Shown piece by piece: positions 14,906 to 23,370 of a DNA stretch of 64,000 bases. The stretch's first letter is position 1. Every line of letters begins with the position of its first letter. The translations under genes and the position numbers were made by a program. This stretch comes from Puteibacter caeruleilacunae. Its GTDB lineage: Bacteria; Bacteroidota; Bacteroidia; Bacteroidales; Prolixibacteraceae. Below the pieces are notes generated by a model. That model was not told where the DNA came from and made no database searches. It worked only from the letters and a program-made list of their open reading frames with translations. The DNA lies in assembly GCA_005217565.1 (NCBI GenBank), contig SJCO01000001.1, positions 623,893 to 687,892 of the forward strand. Direction: 5' to 3'.

Positions 14906-17900
14906 ATGAAATTTTTTATTGCGACACTTATCCTGCTTTTTGCATATCAGCAAGGAATGAGTGCGAATGCCAGTCAGCCGAGATGGTTTGATGACTTCGT
15001 GACTGCTTTTCAAAAGTTAGAAGTCAAGCAAATAAAATTAAAAAACGGTAAATCATCGGGTAATGATCGAGTTATTATTGATAGCCTCATAACAGTGATC
15101 AGGGAGAAATATCCAGAATCACTTAGTAGTGAAGGTCTTAATGTTGAATTAGCTGAAGGAATAACAACGATCAAACTGAAAGATAACCCTTTAAATGCAC
15201 TTCTTAATTTCTATCGTAAGGAATGTCTTAATTGCGTTAAAAAGCCAGGTAATTCATCTGATCAATCGAAGGTTTATGAATTGCGTCAGGCATTTGTTTT
15301 GTCACACCGTATCAATAAAGCAAGTGAACGTATTAAAAACCTTGAGTTTGATGCAGTAAAGATGGCAATCAAAGATTGTCAGACATCGTTCCCTGAGAAG
15401 TATACCAAAGCAGAAGAGTATTTGGCGAGTGTAAAAAAACTGGAGAAAGAGAAGAGTGAATTGTTAGGTGGATTAGCACAAGGAAATCGCTCTGTGTTGA
15501 AAGACGTTGAAAAGTATCTGGCAACAATAGATGAGGCCTTACTTGCAAATCCGTTACTTGATTTTAATGAAATCATGTTTATCAAACGTGACATTAATCA
15601 AAGTCGTATGCGAATGCCTAAGCAGTTTGGTTTTCCTTCGTTAAATTCTCATAATAACACAAAAATTATTCCTATTCAAGGAGATTGGCATAATACCATA
15701 TCCTTGTTGTCAGATATTAGGGGAGATAAAGAAATTTCAACTGTTGTAAATCCAAAAGCGAAACGCTTAATAACAGATCTTGAACTTGATTTTGATGCTG
15801 ATAAAATGTTATACTCTTCAGTAAATGATGGAGGACTATGGCATGTATATGAGTCTGGAATTAAAGGAAAAGGAATAACTTGTTTGACGCCAGATTCATT
15901 GCCTGACGTGAACCATTTTGATGCTTGTTATCTTCCTGATGGTAATATCATTTATACATCAGATGCTACGTATCAAGGATTACCGTGTGAGGGAGGAAGT
16001 CGCCCAATGGCGGTTATGTATTTACTCGATCGTAAGACTGGAAAGATTAGACAATTGACCTATGAGCAGGATACCGACTTTTGTCCTGTAGTTCTTAATA
16101 ACGGAAGGGTGCTTTATTTGCGCTGGGAATATAGTGATCTTGCACATTATTTTAGTCGTATCTTGATGAGTTGTAATCCAGATGGAACAGGGCAGATGGA
16201 GTATTACGGAAGTAACTCTTATTTCCCTAACTCATATATGTATGCCCGACCAATTCCTGATAACAGAACAATGTTGGTAGGAATTGTTGGTGGCCACCAT
16301 GGAATCTCTCGTTCAGGAAGATTGATCTTGCTTGATCCTAAAAAAGGAAGATCTGAAGCAGAGGGAATGGTGCATGAAATTCCACATAGAGGAAGAAAGG
16401 TCGAGGCTGAGATTAAGGACCAATTAGTAAGGGGAGTATGGCCTCAGTTTATCCACCCTTATCCATTAAATGATAAGTATTTTCTAGTGTCGGCCAAAAT
16501 GAATGAAAATGCTCTGTGGGGAATTTACTTGGTTGATGTTTTCAATAATATGACTTTGATTAAGGAAGTTGAAGGTGCCGGATTATTCGATCCTATTCCT
16601 GTAAAGAAACAGCAGCGCCCTCCAGTTATCCTGCCTAAGATTAAAGAAGGCGAAAAAGAAGCAACAGTATTCTTGACTGATATTTACGTAGGTGACGGTT
16701 TAAAGAATATTCCTCGAGGTACTGTGAAAAGTTTACGTTTATTTGCCTATCACTACGGTCACATTAGTACAGGAGGTCATCATACTGTAGGTGTTGAGAG
16801 TAGTTGGGATATTAAGCGTGTTCTAGGTACTGTTCCTGTTGAGAAAGATGGATCTGCGTTATTTAAAATTCCAGCAAACACACCTATTGCCATTCAACCG
16901 TTAGATGCTTCAGGAAAAGCGCTACAGTTAATGCGTTCATGGCTCGTTGGTATGCCTGGAGAAAATGTATCCTGTATTGGATGTCACGAACGTACCAGTC
17001 AGGCTCCACCAAATATTCATACTTTGGCATCACGACGAGCAGCATCAAAGATTAAGCATTGGCAAGGTAGTCCACGTCCATTCTCTTTCCGCTATGAAGT
17101 ACAGCCAGTGTTAGACAAGTATTGTCTTTCATGTCATAATGGACAGGAAAAAGGAAGACCTGATTTTAGGAAAAGTGATTTAGTAGACCATAAAGGTAAG
17201 GCTAAGTCTCAGTTCTTCCTTGAAGACAAGTCATACATGTCGTTACATCCATTTGTTCGTCGACCTGGTCCTGAAAGTGATTTGCACTTATTGAATCCAA
17301 TGGAGTATAATGCCAATACAAGTGAATTGATTCAAATGCTTCAGAGAGGACACTATGGTGTTGAAATGAGTAATGAAGATTGGGAGAAGTTGTATGCATG
17401 GATCGACTTGAATGCACCATATCGTGGAAAATGGTCTCCTCCTGAATTTCGTAATTTCGATCAGGATGCCCGAAGAAAATGTTTGAATAAGCGTTATGCT
17501 AACGTTACTGTTGATCCAGAAGCCGAATACGATAGCTTAGTTGCCCATCTTGAGCATAAGAAAATCGAGCCTGTTGCACCTAAAAAGATGAAAGTGGAGA
17601 ATGGCTCTGCTGTTACTATTGAAGGATGGCCTTTCTCTAAATCGGAAGCTCAGAGTAAGCAGGCTAAGTTGAACGATAAAACAGTTTCATTTGAATTAGG
17701 TGATGGTCAGCGTATGACATTTACACGTATTCCTGAAGGAAAATTTGTTAGTCGAAGTAAAAGTGGCTTTGGTGATGAAAAGAATGGTGGAGTGAAACAT
17801 GTCGATGAGTCATTCTATATGGGAACATGCGAGGTAACGAATGCTCAATATGCATTATTTGATCCAACGCATGATAGTCGATATATTGATCAGCAGTGGA

Positions 17901-18505
17901 AAGATCATACGACTCCTGGATATCCAGCTAATATGCCTAATCAACCTGTAATTCGCGTTTCTTATGATGAAGCTGTTGCTTATTGTGAGTGGTTAAGTAA
18001 GAAAATCAATCGAAAAGTAACTTTACCAACTGATATCCAGTGGGAATGGGCTTGTAGGTCTGGTAGTGATAATGATTTCTGGTATGGATCTGGAGAGGAA
18101 GATTTCAGTAAATATGAGAATCTTGCTGATCACGAAGTGCGGAAATTTGCAGTACGAGGAGTTAATCCGAGATTTATTGGCGATAATAATCCAAGTATGA
18201 AGCATTATGCATTTATCCCTCGGGAGGAGTCAGTTAATGATGGTAATATGATCGTGAGTGAGATCGCAAAATATCAGGCTAATCCTTGGGGATTATATGA
18301 TATGCACGGAAATGTTGCTGAGTGGACAAGATCGTCTTATAAAAATGGAAGTAAGTATCAGGATAATTTCTATAACGCGGATATGAAGGTCGTTAAAGGT
18401 GGATCATGGAGAGATAGACCTAAACGATCAGCTGCAACTAGTAAGAGATATTATTACCCTTATCAAAAGGTTTATAATGTAGGTTTTAGGGTAGTGATTG
18501 AATAA
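14906..18505 (+). CDS. Exported dihaem/propeller protein with C-terminal FGE-like (SUMF1) domain
   Basis: A 1199-residue protein with a signal peptide (about 1-20). Residues about 280-620 look like the propeller (middle) domain of hydrazine synthase alpha, for example 'HFDACYLPDGNIIYTSDATY'. Two c-type haem sites follow: 'CIGCH' with Cys690, Cys693, His694, and 'CLSCH' with Cys740, Cys743, His744. Residues about 930-1198 form a formylglycine-generating-enzyme/SUMF1 fold ('GTCEVTNAQYALF', 'WEWACRSGS', 'LYDMHGNVAEWTRSSY', 'VKGGSWRDRP', 'VGFRVV'). The catalytic cysteines that human FGE has in its GGSYMCHRSYC segment are absent: the same place reads GGSWRDRPKRS. So it is unlikely to make formylglycine. 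It lies before a GH20 gene. A redox or glycan-binding role in the periplasm is inference. Confidence 0.75.
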   Translation: MKFFIATLILLFAYQQGMSANASQPRWFDDFVTAFQKLEVKQIKLKNGKSSGNDRVIIDSLITVIREKYPESLSSEGLNVELAEGITTIKLKDNPLNALLNFYRKECLNCVKKPGNSSDQSKVYELRQAFVLSHRINKASERIKNLEFDAVKMAIKDCQTSFPEKYTKAEEYLASVKKLEKEKSELLGGLAQGNRSVLKDVEKYLATIDEALLANPLLDFNEIMFIKRDINQSRMRMPKQFGFPSLNSHNNTKIIPIQGDWHNTISLLSDIRGDKEISTVVNPKAKRLITDLELDFDADKMLYSSVNDGGLWHVYESGIKGKGITCLTPDSLPDVNHFDACYLPDGNIIYTSDATYQGLPCEGGSRPMAVMYLLDRKTGKIRQLTYEQDTDFCPVVLNNGRVLYLRWEYSDLAHYFSRILMSCNPDGTGQMEYYGSNSYFPNSYMYARPIPDNRTMLVGIVGGHHGISRSGRLILLDPKKGRSEAEGMVHEIPHRGRKVEAEIKDQLVRGVWPQFIHPYPLNDKYFLVSAKMNENALWGIYLVDVFNNMTLIKEVEGAGLFDPIPVKKQQRPPVILPKIKEGEKEATVFLTDIYVGDGLKNIPRGTVKSLRLFAYHYGHISTGGHHTVGVESSWDIKRVLGTVPVEKDGSALFKIPANTPIAIQPLDASGKALQLMRSWLVGMPGENVSCIGCHERTSQAPPNIHTLASRRAASKIKHWQGSPRPFSFRYEVQPVLDKYCLSCHNGQEKGRPDFRKSDLVDHKGKAKSQFFLEDKSYMSLHPFVRRPGPESDLHLLNPMEYNANTSELIQMLQRGHYGVEMSNEDWEKLYAWIDLNAPYRGKWSPPEFRNFDQDARRKCLNKRYANVTVDPEAEYDSLVAHLEHKKIEPVAPKKMKVENGSAVTIEGWPFSKSEAQSKQAKLNDKTVSFELGDGQRMTFTRIPEGKFVSRSKSGFGDEKNGGVKHVDESFYMGTCEVTNAQYALFDPTHDSRYIDQQWKDHTTPGYPANMPNQPVIRVSYDEAVAYCEWLSKKINRKVTLPTDIQWEWACRSGSDNDFWYGSGEEDFSKYENLADHEVRKFAVRGVNPRFIGDNNPSMKHYAFIPREESVNDGNMIVSEIAKYQANPWGLYDMHGNVAEWTRSSYKNGSKYQDNFYNADMKVVKGGSWRDRPKRSAATSKRYYYPYQKVYNVGFRVVIE

Positions 18506-18573
18506 TACCTGATATTTTACATATGAAGTAAGGATATTTGTTATTACATTTGAACCATGTGAAACAAAGTTTG

Positions 18574-18608
18574 AAGCCTCGATGATTCACGAATAATCAT
18601 CGAGGCTT
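18574..18608 (+). terminator. Hairpin terminator after the haem/FGE-like gene
   Basis: Perfect 14-bp stem AAGCCTCGATGATT/AATCATCGAGGCTT with a 7-base loop, then ATTTATG. The T-run is weak but the stem is very stable. Confidence 0.7.
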
Positions 18609-18619
18609 ATTTATGAGAC

Positions 18620-18673
18620 GTTGTAAGCATTGAGCATTGATGATTTATGTTCATAATATTAGAAGCTTACAAC
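18620..18673. promoter_or_regulatory. Separated 9-bp inverted repeat before the GH20 gene
   Basis: GTTGTAAGC at 18620-18628 and GCTTACAAC at 18665-18673, perfect arms 36 bp apart. A tandem GCATTGA repeat (18627-18640) lies next to the left arm. It sits 95 bp before the GH20 start and could be a regulator site. Confidence 0.35.
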
Positions 18674-18767
18674 TGATGTTATTTTCATGGAAAATAGAAT
18701 TCTATTAATTTAAAAATTGAATTTTTATTGATAATTAAATAGTATAAATTATTAACAAAACCTTACA

Positions 18768-21185
18768 ATGTTTAGAAAAAGTTGGAAAAATCACTCTCAT
18801 CTCTCAATTTCCAAAGTATTTCTAAGACTGACTATCACGTGCTATATTTTGATGTGCGGTAGTAGTTTTGGTTATTGCAAAGATGAAAAGAAGAAACTCT
18901 CTGTTATTGAGAAAAAAGCCTTACTTGTAGGTGAAATTGCTTCGGTAAGTAAAGGAACCAATAAAATCGTCAATCCTGATGCTCCGCAAGGTTATCGATT
19001 GGAATTGAAAGGTAGCGATCGTCCACAAGTTGTGGATAACAAAGGTAATATAATCAAGCCTTTAGTTGATGCAGAAGTACAACTGTACTATCAGTTAGTT
19101 GACGTATCTTCTAATGAGCGTACTGATGTTCCGAATAAAAAGGTATTGGTGCCTGGGGAGTATACTCAAAAACAAACAGGAAATGCTTGTCCTGAAATTA
19201 TTCCTTCACTTCGTGAGTGGCATGGATTGAATGGAACATTTGAACTAGGAAAGAAGGGTAAAGTTATCATTCATTCGGAAGACTACGATAAGCTTGCCTC
19301 TAGTATGAAATTATTTACTGAGGATCTTCATTTCTTTGGAGACCGTACTTTTACAGTCAAATCAGGTAGTTACAAATCTGGTGCTATCTATGTTTCTTTA
19401 GATTGTGATGATAAAGCACTTGGAGAAGAGGGCTATCGCCTAATAATTGAAGATGGTATTAAGTTGGTTGCTAATACTCCTAAAGGTATTTTCATGGGAA
19501 CACGCACCATTTTACAATTGGCTAATGTATACAAAAGTGAAATACCTAAAGGAATTACAAGAGACTATCCAAAATATGCTCGACGAGGTTTTATGCTCGA
19601 TACTGGTCGTAAGTTTTTCAGATTGGCTTTCTTGAAGGACTATGTTCGTATCATGTCGTATTATAAAATGAATGAATTTCATATTCACCTAAATGATAAT
19701 GGATTCAAACAGTTTTTTGGAAACGACTGGAACAAAACGTATGCTGCATTTCGTTTGGAATCAGAAACATTTCCTGGTTTAACTGCTAAAGATGGATCTT
19801 ATTCTAAGAAAGAGTTTACAGCTTTACAGAAATTGGGAATGGATTATGGAATTAATGTAATTCCAGAGATTGATATTCCTGCTCACTCTTTAGCTTTTAC
19901 ACAGTATAAACCATCACTTGGAAGTGAAGAGTATGGAATGGATCACCTGGATATTACAAAGCAAGAAACTTATGATTTCTTTGATAAGCTGTTTGATGAA
20001 TATCTTAGCGGAGATCAACCTGTATTCATTGGACCAGATGTGCACATCGGAACTGATGAGTATTCTAAAAAGAAAGCCGAAGAGTTTCGTAAGTTTACAG
20101 ACCACTACTTGAAACTTGTACAAAGCTACGGTAAGCGTGCCCGTTTATGGGGGGCTTTGACTCACGCAAAAGGAGAAACTCCTGTGACTTCTGAAAACGT
20201 AATAATGAATGCCTGGTATAATGGTTATGCCAATCCACGAGATATGATAGAACAGGGATATGAATTGATTAGTACGTCTGATCGTCATCTATATATTGTT
20301 CCTGCAGCAGGATATTATTACGACTATTTGAATTTGAAGTTCTTATTTGAGAAGTGGGAACCAAATTTAATCGGAGGAGATGTATTCCCATTCGGTCACC
20401 CAAGTGTAAGTGGAGGAATGTTCGCTGTCTGGAACGACCACTGTGGAAATGGAATTAGTGAAAAGGATGTTCACCATAGAACTTTCCCTGCACTTCAGGT
20501 ATTGGCCCAGAAGATGTGGCAAGGCAAGAAGGATAATTATACTCAGGACACTTTCAATGGTATCGCTAAGAAATTGATTGAAGCTCCTTATGTAAATGTA
20601 ATGGGAAACATTCCGTCAAAAGGATCAGAAGTACTAAGCTATGATTTTACAGCATCTAATAAGAAGGATAATTCAGCTAATGGTTATGATGTTGTAGCGA
20701 ATGATGGAGCAAAATATAAAAAAGGTGTTGGTATTGAATTCAATGGTTCAGTAAACTTAACCACTCCAGTTGAAGAAATAGGATATCCTTATCAAGTTGA
20801 TTTTGATGTTACATTTAACTCTACAGCATCAAAAGAAATGATTTTATTCTCTTCTGAGAATGCCGAATTTGTTGCAGTACCTAAGAATGATAAAATCGTA
20901 TTAGGGTTTAAGCGTGATGGATATTTCTATACCTTTGATTATGCTATAAATGCAGGAGAACGTGTTTCTATTGGTATCCAAGGTAACAATAAAGGAACAG
21001 CTTTATTGGTGAATGGAAAAGAAGTAGAGCGCTTGCAAGGTAAAGTTGAAGAACATAAAAAAGAGGATGGTAAGATTAATAAGATGTACATTCAGCAAAC
21101 ACTTGTGTTTCCACTTAGAACAATTGGAAATGAGAAGAATGGTTTTGATGGTGTGATGCACCAACTAAAAGTTAGTAAGATTTAA
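18768..21185 (+). CDS. GH20 family beta-hexosaminidase with C-terminal LamG-like domain
   Basis: An 805-residue exported enzyme. After a signal region (hydrophobic stretch about 21-37) and an N-terminal beta domain, residues about 155-250 resemble the GH20 N-terminal domain. The catalytic barrel begins at 'YARRGFMLDTGRKFFRLAFL'. The catalytic Asp-Glu pair is Asp430-Glu431 in 'VHIGTDEY'; the usual 'HLNDN' and a late tryptophan motif 'FAVWNDHCGNGI' are present. Residues about 630-805 are a concanavalin-like (LamG) beta-sandwich. GH20 enzymes remove terminal GlcNAc or GalNAc by substrate-assisted catalysis. Together with the S1_11-like sulfatase downstream it points to a sulfated aminosugar glycan. 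It stands between two terminators, so it is transcribed alone. Confidence 0.85.
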   Translation: MFRKSWKNHSHLSISKVFLRLTITCYILMCGSSFGYCKDEKKKLSVIEKKALLVGEIASVSKGTNKIVNPDAPQGYRLELKGSDRPQVVDNKGNIIKPLVDAEVQLYYQLVDVSSNERTDVPNKKVLVPGEYTQKQTGNACPEIIPSLREWHGLNGTFELGKKGKVIIHSEDYDKLASSMKLFTEDLHFFGDRTFTVKSGSYKSGAIYVSLDCDDKALGEEGYRLIIEDGIKLVANTPKGIFMGTRTILQLANVYKSEIPKGITRDYPKYARRGFMLDTGRKFFRLAFLKDYVRIMSYYKMNEFHIHLNDNGFKQFFGNDWNKTYAAFRLESETFPGLTAKDGSYSKKEFTALQKLGMDYGINVIPEIDIPAHSLAFTQYKPSLGSEEYGMDHLDITKQETYDFFDKLFDEYLSGDQPVFIGPDVHIGTDEYSKKKAEEFRKFTDHYLKLVQSYGKRARLWGALTHAKGETPVTSENVIMNAWYNGYANPRDMIEQGYELISTSDRHLYIVPAAGYYYDYLNLKFLFEKWEPNLIGGDVFPFGHPSVSGGMFAVWNDHCGNGISEKDVHHRTFPALQVLAQKMWQGKKDNYTQDTFNGIAKKLIEAPYVNVMGNIPSKGSEVLSYDFTASNKKDNSANGYDVVANDGAKYKKGVGIEFNGSVNLTTPVEEIGYPYQVDFDVTFNSTASKEMILFSSENAEFVAVPKNDKIVLGFKRDGYFYTFDYAINAGERVSIGIQGNNKGTALLVNGKEVERLQGKVEEHKKEDGKINKMYIQQTLVFPLRTIGNEKNGFDGVMHQLKVSKI

Positions 21186-21207
21186 GAACACTTAGAATGA
21201 AATATTT

Positions 21208-21241
21208 AGAGATCGGCTGTATAGTCGGTCTCTTTTTTTTT
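21208..21241 (+). terminator. Rho-independent terminator of the GH20 gene
   Basis: AGAGATCGGCT/AGTCGGTCTCT stem with a short GTAT loop and a run of nine or more T residues. Confidence 0.9.
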
Positions 21242-21331
21242 CAGTCGAGTGTAACCTGAGCTATATATGGTGTATTTGGAAACAACGTGCAATAGATGTA
21301 TATTCACGGCTGTTAACCGAACTAACCAGAT

Positions 21332-21919
21332 ATGTCCTTAGATAAGTCAGATATTGAATTGTGGAAAAAAATGCTGCAAGGAGATCAAGATGCTTTTGCA
21401 AAGATCTACTCACATTTTGTTCGTAATTTATATGTTTATGGACTAAAGTTTACAAGTAAACAGGATGTTGTTGAAGATTGTATTCATGATTTATTTACTG
21501 ATTTATTGAACAAATCGAAGAGCATTAAAAATACTGACCAAATTGAATATTACCTAATCAAAGCTTTTCGAAATAACCTACTTCGCCAACTAAAAAGAGA
21601 GCAGAAATATATGGTAGGTGAATCGGTAGAGTATGAGTTTGATGTCCATTTTCCTGTCGAAGAAGAGATCATTGAACAAGAGGAAGTAAATCGCAAAAAG
21701 CAAATGTTGGCTAAAGAGCTAAACTTATTATCTGGACGACAAAAAGAGGCTATTTATTTAAGATACACTAAAGGGATGGAGTATGATGAGATTGCTGAAA
21801 TTATGGATATGGAAGTTGAATCTTGTCGCAATATAATTTATCGTGCCATAAAGTCTCTACGTAACCGACTTACCGATCAATCAGCCTTATTATTGTTACT
21901 CGCCGGTAAATGGAGATAA
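21332..21919 (+). CDS. ECF RNA polymerase sigma factor (SusC/SusD-linked type)
   Basis: A 195-residue extracytoplasmic-function sigma factor. Region 2 ('DQDAFAKIYSHFVRNLYVYG') binds the -10 element and region 4 ('LSGRQKEAIYLRYTKGMEYD', then 'MEVESCRNIIYRAIKSLR') binds the -35 element. The length and the order sigma-FecR-SusC-SusD show that it belongs to the Bacteroidota trans-envelope signalling systems. It should be held by the membrane FecR-type anti-sigma encoded 158 bases downstream, and released when the STN-bearing SusC detects its glycan. Its likely target is the SusC/SusD operon at 23371. Confidence 0.92.
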   Translation: MSLDKSDIELWKKMLQGDQDAFAKIYSHFVRNLYVYGLKFTSKQDVVEDCIHDLFTDLLNKSKSIKNTDQIEYYLIKAFRNNLLRQLKREQKYMVGESVEYEFDVHFPVEEEIIEQEEVNRKKQMLAKELNLLSGRQKEAIYLRYTKGMEYDEIAEIMDMEVESCRNIIYRAIKSLRNRLTDQSALLLLLAGKWR

Positions 21920-22077
21920 TTTTTTAATATTTCTACGAAGTATGTAAGTTGTTTGCTGCTAGATGAATAGAGGTGTTGAAGATGAGGATCTTCAAAAAAA
22001 AGTAAAAAAAATATCAAAAGAGTGATGATGTTTGATAATGTCATGTCTTTATATAATAGACAGAGCAAATAAACGAC

Positions 22078-23244
22078 ATGACAAATTTTGAGAATTATAA
22101 AACTGACGATTTCATTCATGATTCAACTTTTATAAAGTGGGTTGTAAAAGGTGATGATGAATCGGAACGTTTTTGGAACAATTATATAAAAGATCATCCA
22201 TCCCAAGAGCAATCTATTGAAGAGGCAAGGAAATTTATATGCATGCTAAGGGTTGTTGAGCCTGAAGTATCAGTTTCAAGATTAGAAAAATTAGAAACGA
22301 GAATAAAGAATGGGCAGAAGGGAAGAGGGAGATTACGTACCTTAAACATACTTAGATATGCAGCCGGTATATTATTGATTGTTGCTTTAGGTGTAACGGT
22401 TCGCTTTTTATTAATCGAACAGGATGTTGAATTTGATACATTGAATAATCTCGGCGACCATGCTCAGGTAATCTTACCAGATGGTACAGTCAAATCGTTT
22501 GAGAATAATGAGTCTCAAATAATTCAAGATGAACACGGTAATCTCGTTGTTAATACTGATACGATAATTGGAACGTCTTATCGTAAAGTCTCAGATGGAC
22601 AAAACAGGTTGGTTGTTCCTTATGGTAAAACATCAGAATTGTATCTGCCCGATGGAACTCATATATATGTAAATTCTGGCAGTAAAATATCGTTTCCGAC
22701 AAAGTTCACAGGGAAGAGAAGGGTAATATATCTTGAAGGGGAAGCGTATCTTAATGTTAAGTCTGACAAAGAACATCCATTTGTGGTTCATACTAAGAAT
22801 TCCCGAATCATGGTTACTGGCACATCCTTTAATGTGTCGGCATACGCTGATGAACAGGTTGATCAAACAGTTTTGGTTGAAGGAGTTGTAACTTTTATAA
22901 GCAAGCATGGTATTTTCAAAGACAGGATAAAGATGGAACCGGGACAGAGTGTATGGTTGGATCGGTCGTCGGGGAAAATTGTATCCCGAGAGGTTGACCT
23001 GAATAAGTATACTTCATGGATTAACGGCTATCTTGTATTTAAAAATGAATCACTATGTAATGTATTCAAGAAGTTAGAGCGTTTCTACAACAAGGAGATT
23101 ATATGTGATAAACAATTAAAAGATATAAGCTTCTCTGGAAAACTTGATCTAACTAAGCAATTGGAAGAAGTACTGGAAACAGTTGAATATGCATCCTCAA
23201 TAATGGTATTTAAAAAAGATGATAAGTATATAATAAAACACTAG
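22078..23244 (+). CDS. FecR family anti-sigma factor
   Basis: A 388-residue protein with one transmembrane helix at about 90-112 ('YAAGILLIVALGVTVRFLLI'). The N-terminal 90 residues lie in the cytoplasm and would hold the sigma factor. The FecR domain (about 175-290) is periplasmic, with 'LPDGTHIYVNSGSKISFPTK', 'LEGEAYLNV' and 'HPFVVHT'. The C-terminal domain ('NGYLVFKNESLCNVFKKLER') is a DUF4974-type partner of the STN domain of SusC. It relays the signal from the SusC below to the sigma factor above. Confidence 0.92.
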   Translation: MTNFENYKTDDFIHDSTFIKWVVKGDDESERFWNNYIKDHPSQEQSIEEARKFICMLRVVEPEVSVSRLEKLETRIKNGQKGRGRLRTLNILRYAAGILLIVALGVTVRFLLIEQDVEFDTLNNLGDHAQVILPDGTVKSFENNESQIIQDEHGNLVVNTDTIIGTSYRKVSDGQNRLVVPYGKTSELYLPDGTHIYVNSGSKISFPTKFTGKRRVIYLEGEAYLNVKSDKEHPFVVHTKNSRIMVTGTSFNVSAYADEQVDQTVLVEGVVTFISKHGIFKDRIKMEPGQSVWLDRSSGKIVSREVDLNKYTSWINGYLVFKNESLCNVFKKLERFYNKEIICDKQLKDISFSGKLDLTKQLEEVLETVEYASSIMVFKKDDKYIIKH

Positions 23245-23285
23245 AAGGCTTATGTCGCAGAAGGAATAAAACTAATTAGAAACAA

Positions 23286-23317
23286 AACCGGGATCCGTCG
23301 CCAAACCAATCCCGGTT
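23286..23317 (+). promoter_or_regulatory. Hairpin in the leader between fecR and susC
   Basis: AACCGGGAT at 23286-23294 and ATCCCGGTT at 23309-23317 form a perfect 9-bp G+C-rich stem with a 14-base loop, 53 bases before the susC start. No T-run follows, so it is more likely a processing site, attenuator or regulator site than a plain terminator. Confidence 0.5.
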
Positions 23318-23370
23318 GTCAAAAATTAACAGACCAATAGGTCATTTGTCAAATTTCAATACACAAATTT

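Noticed and set aside
14906-18505. Label as formylglycine-generating enzyme (sulfatase-maturing factor)
   Set aside because: The cysteine positions required for catalysis are Asp, Arg or Ser in GGSWRDRPKRS; the fold is FGE-like but the active site is not.
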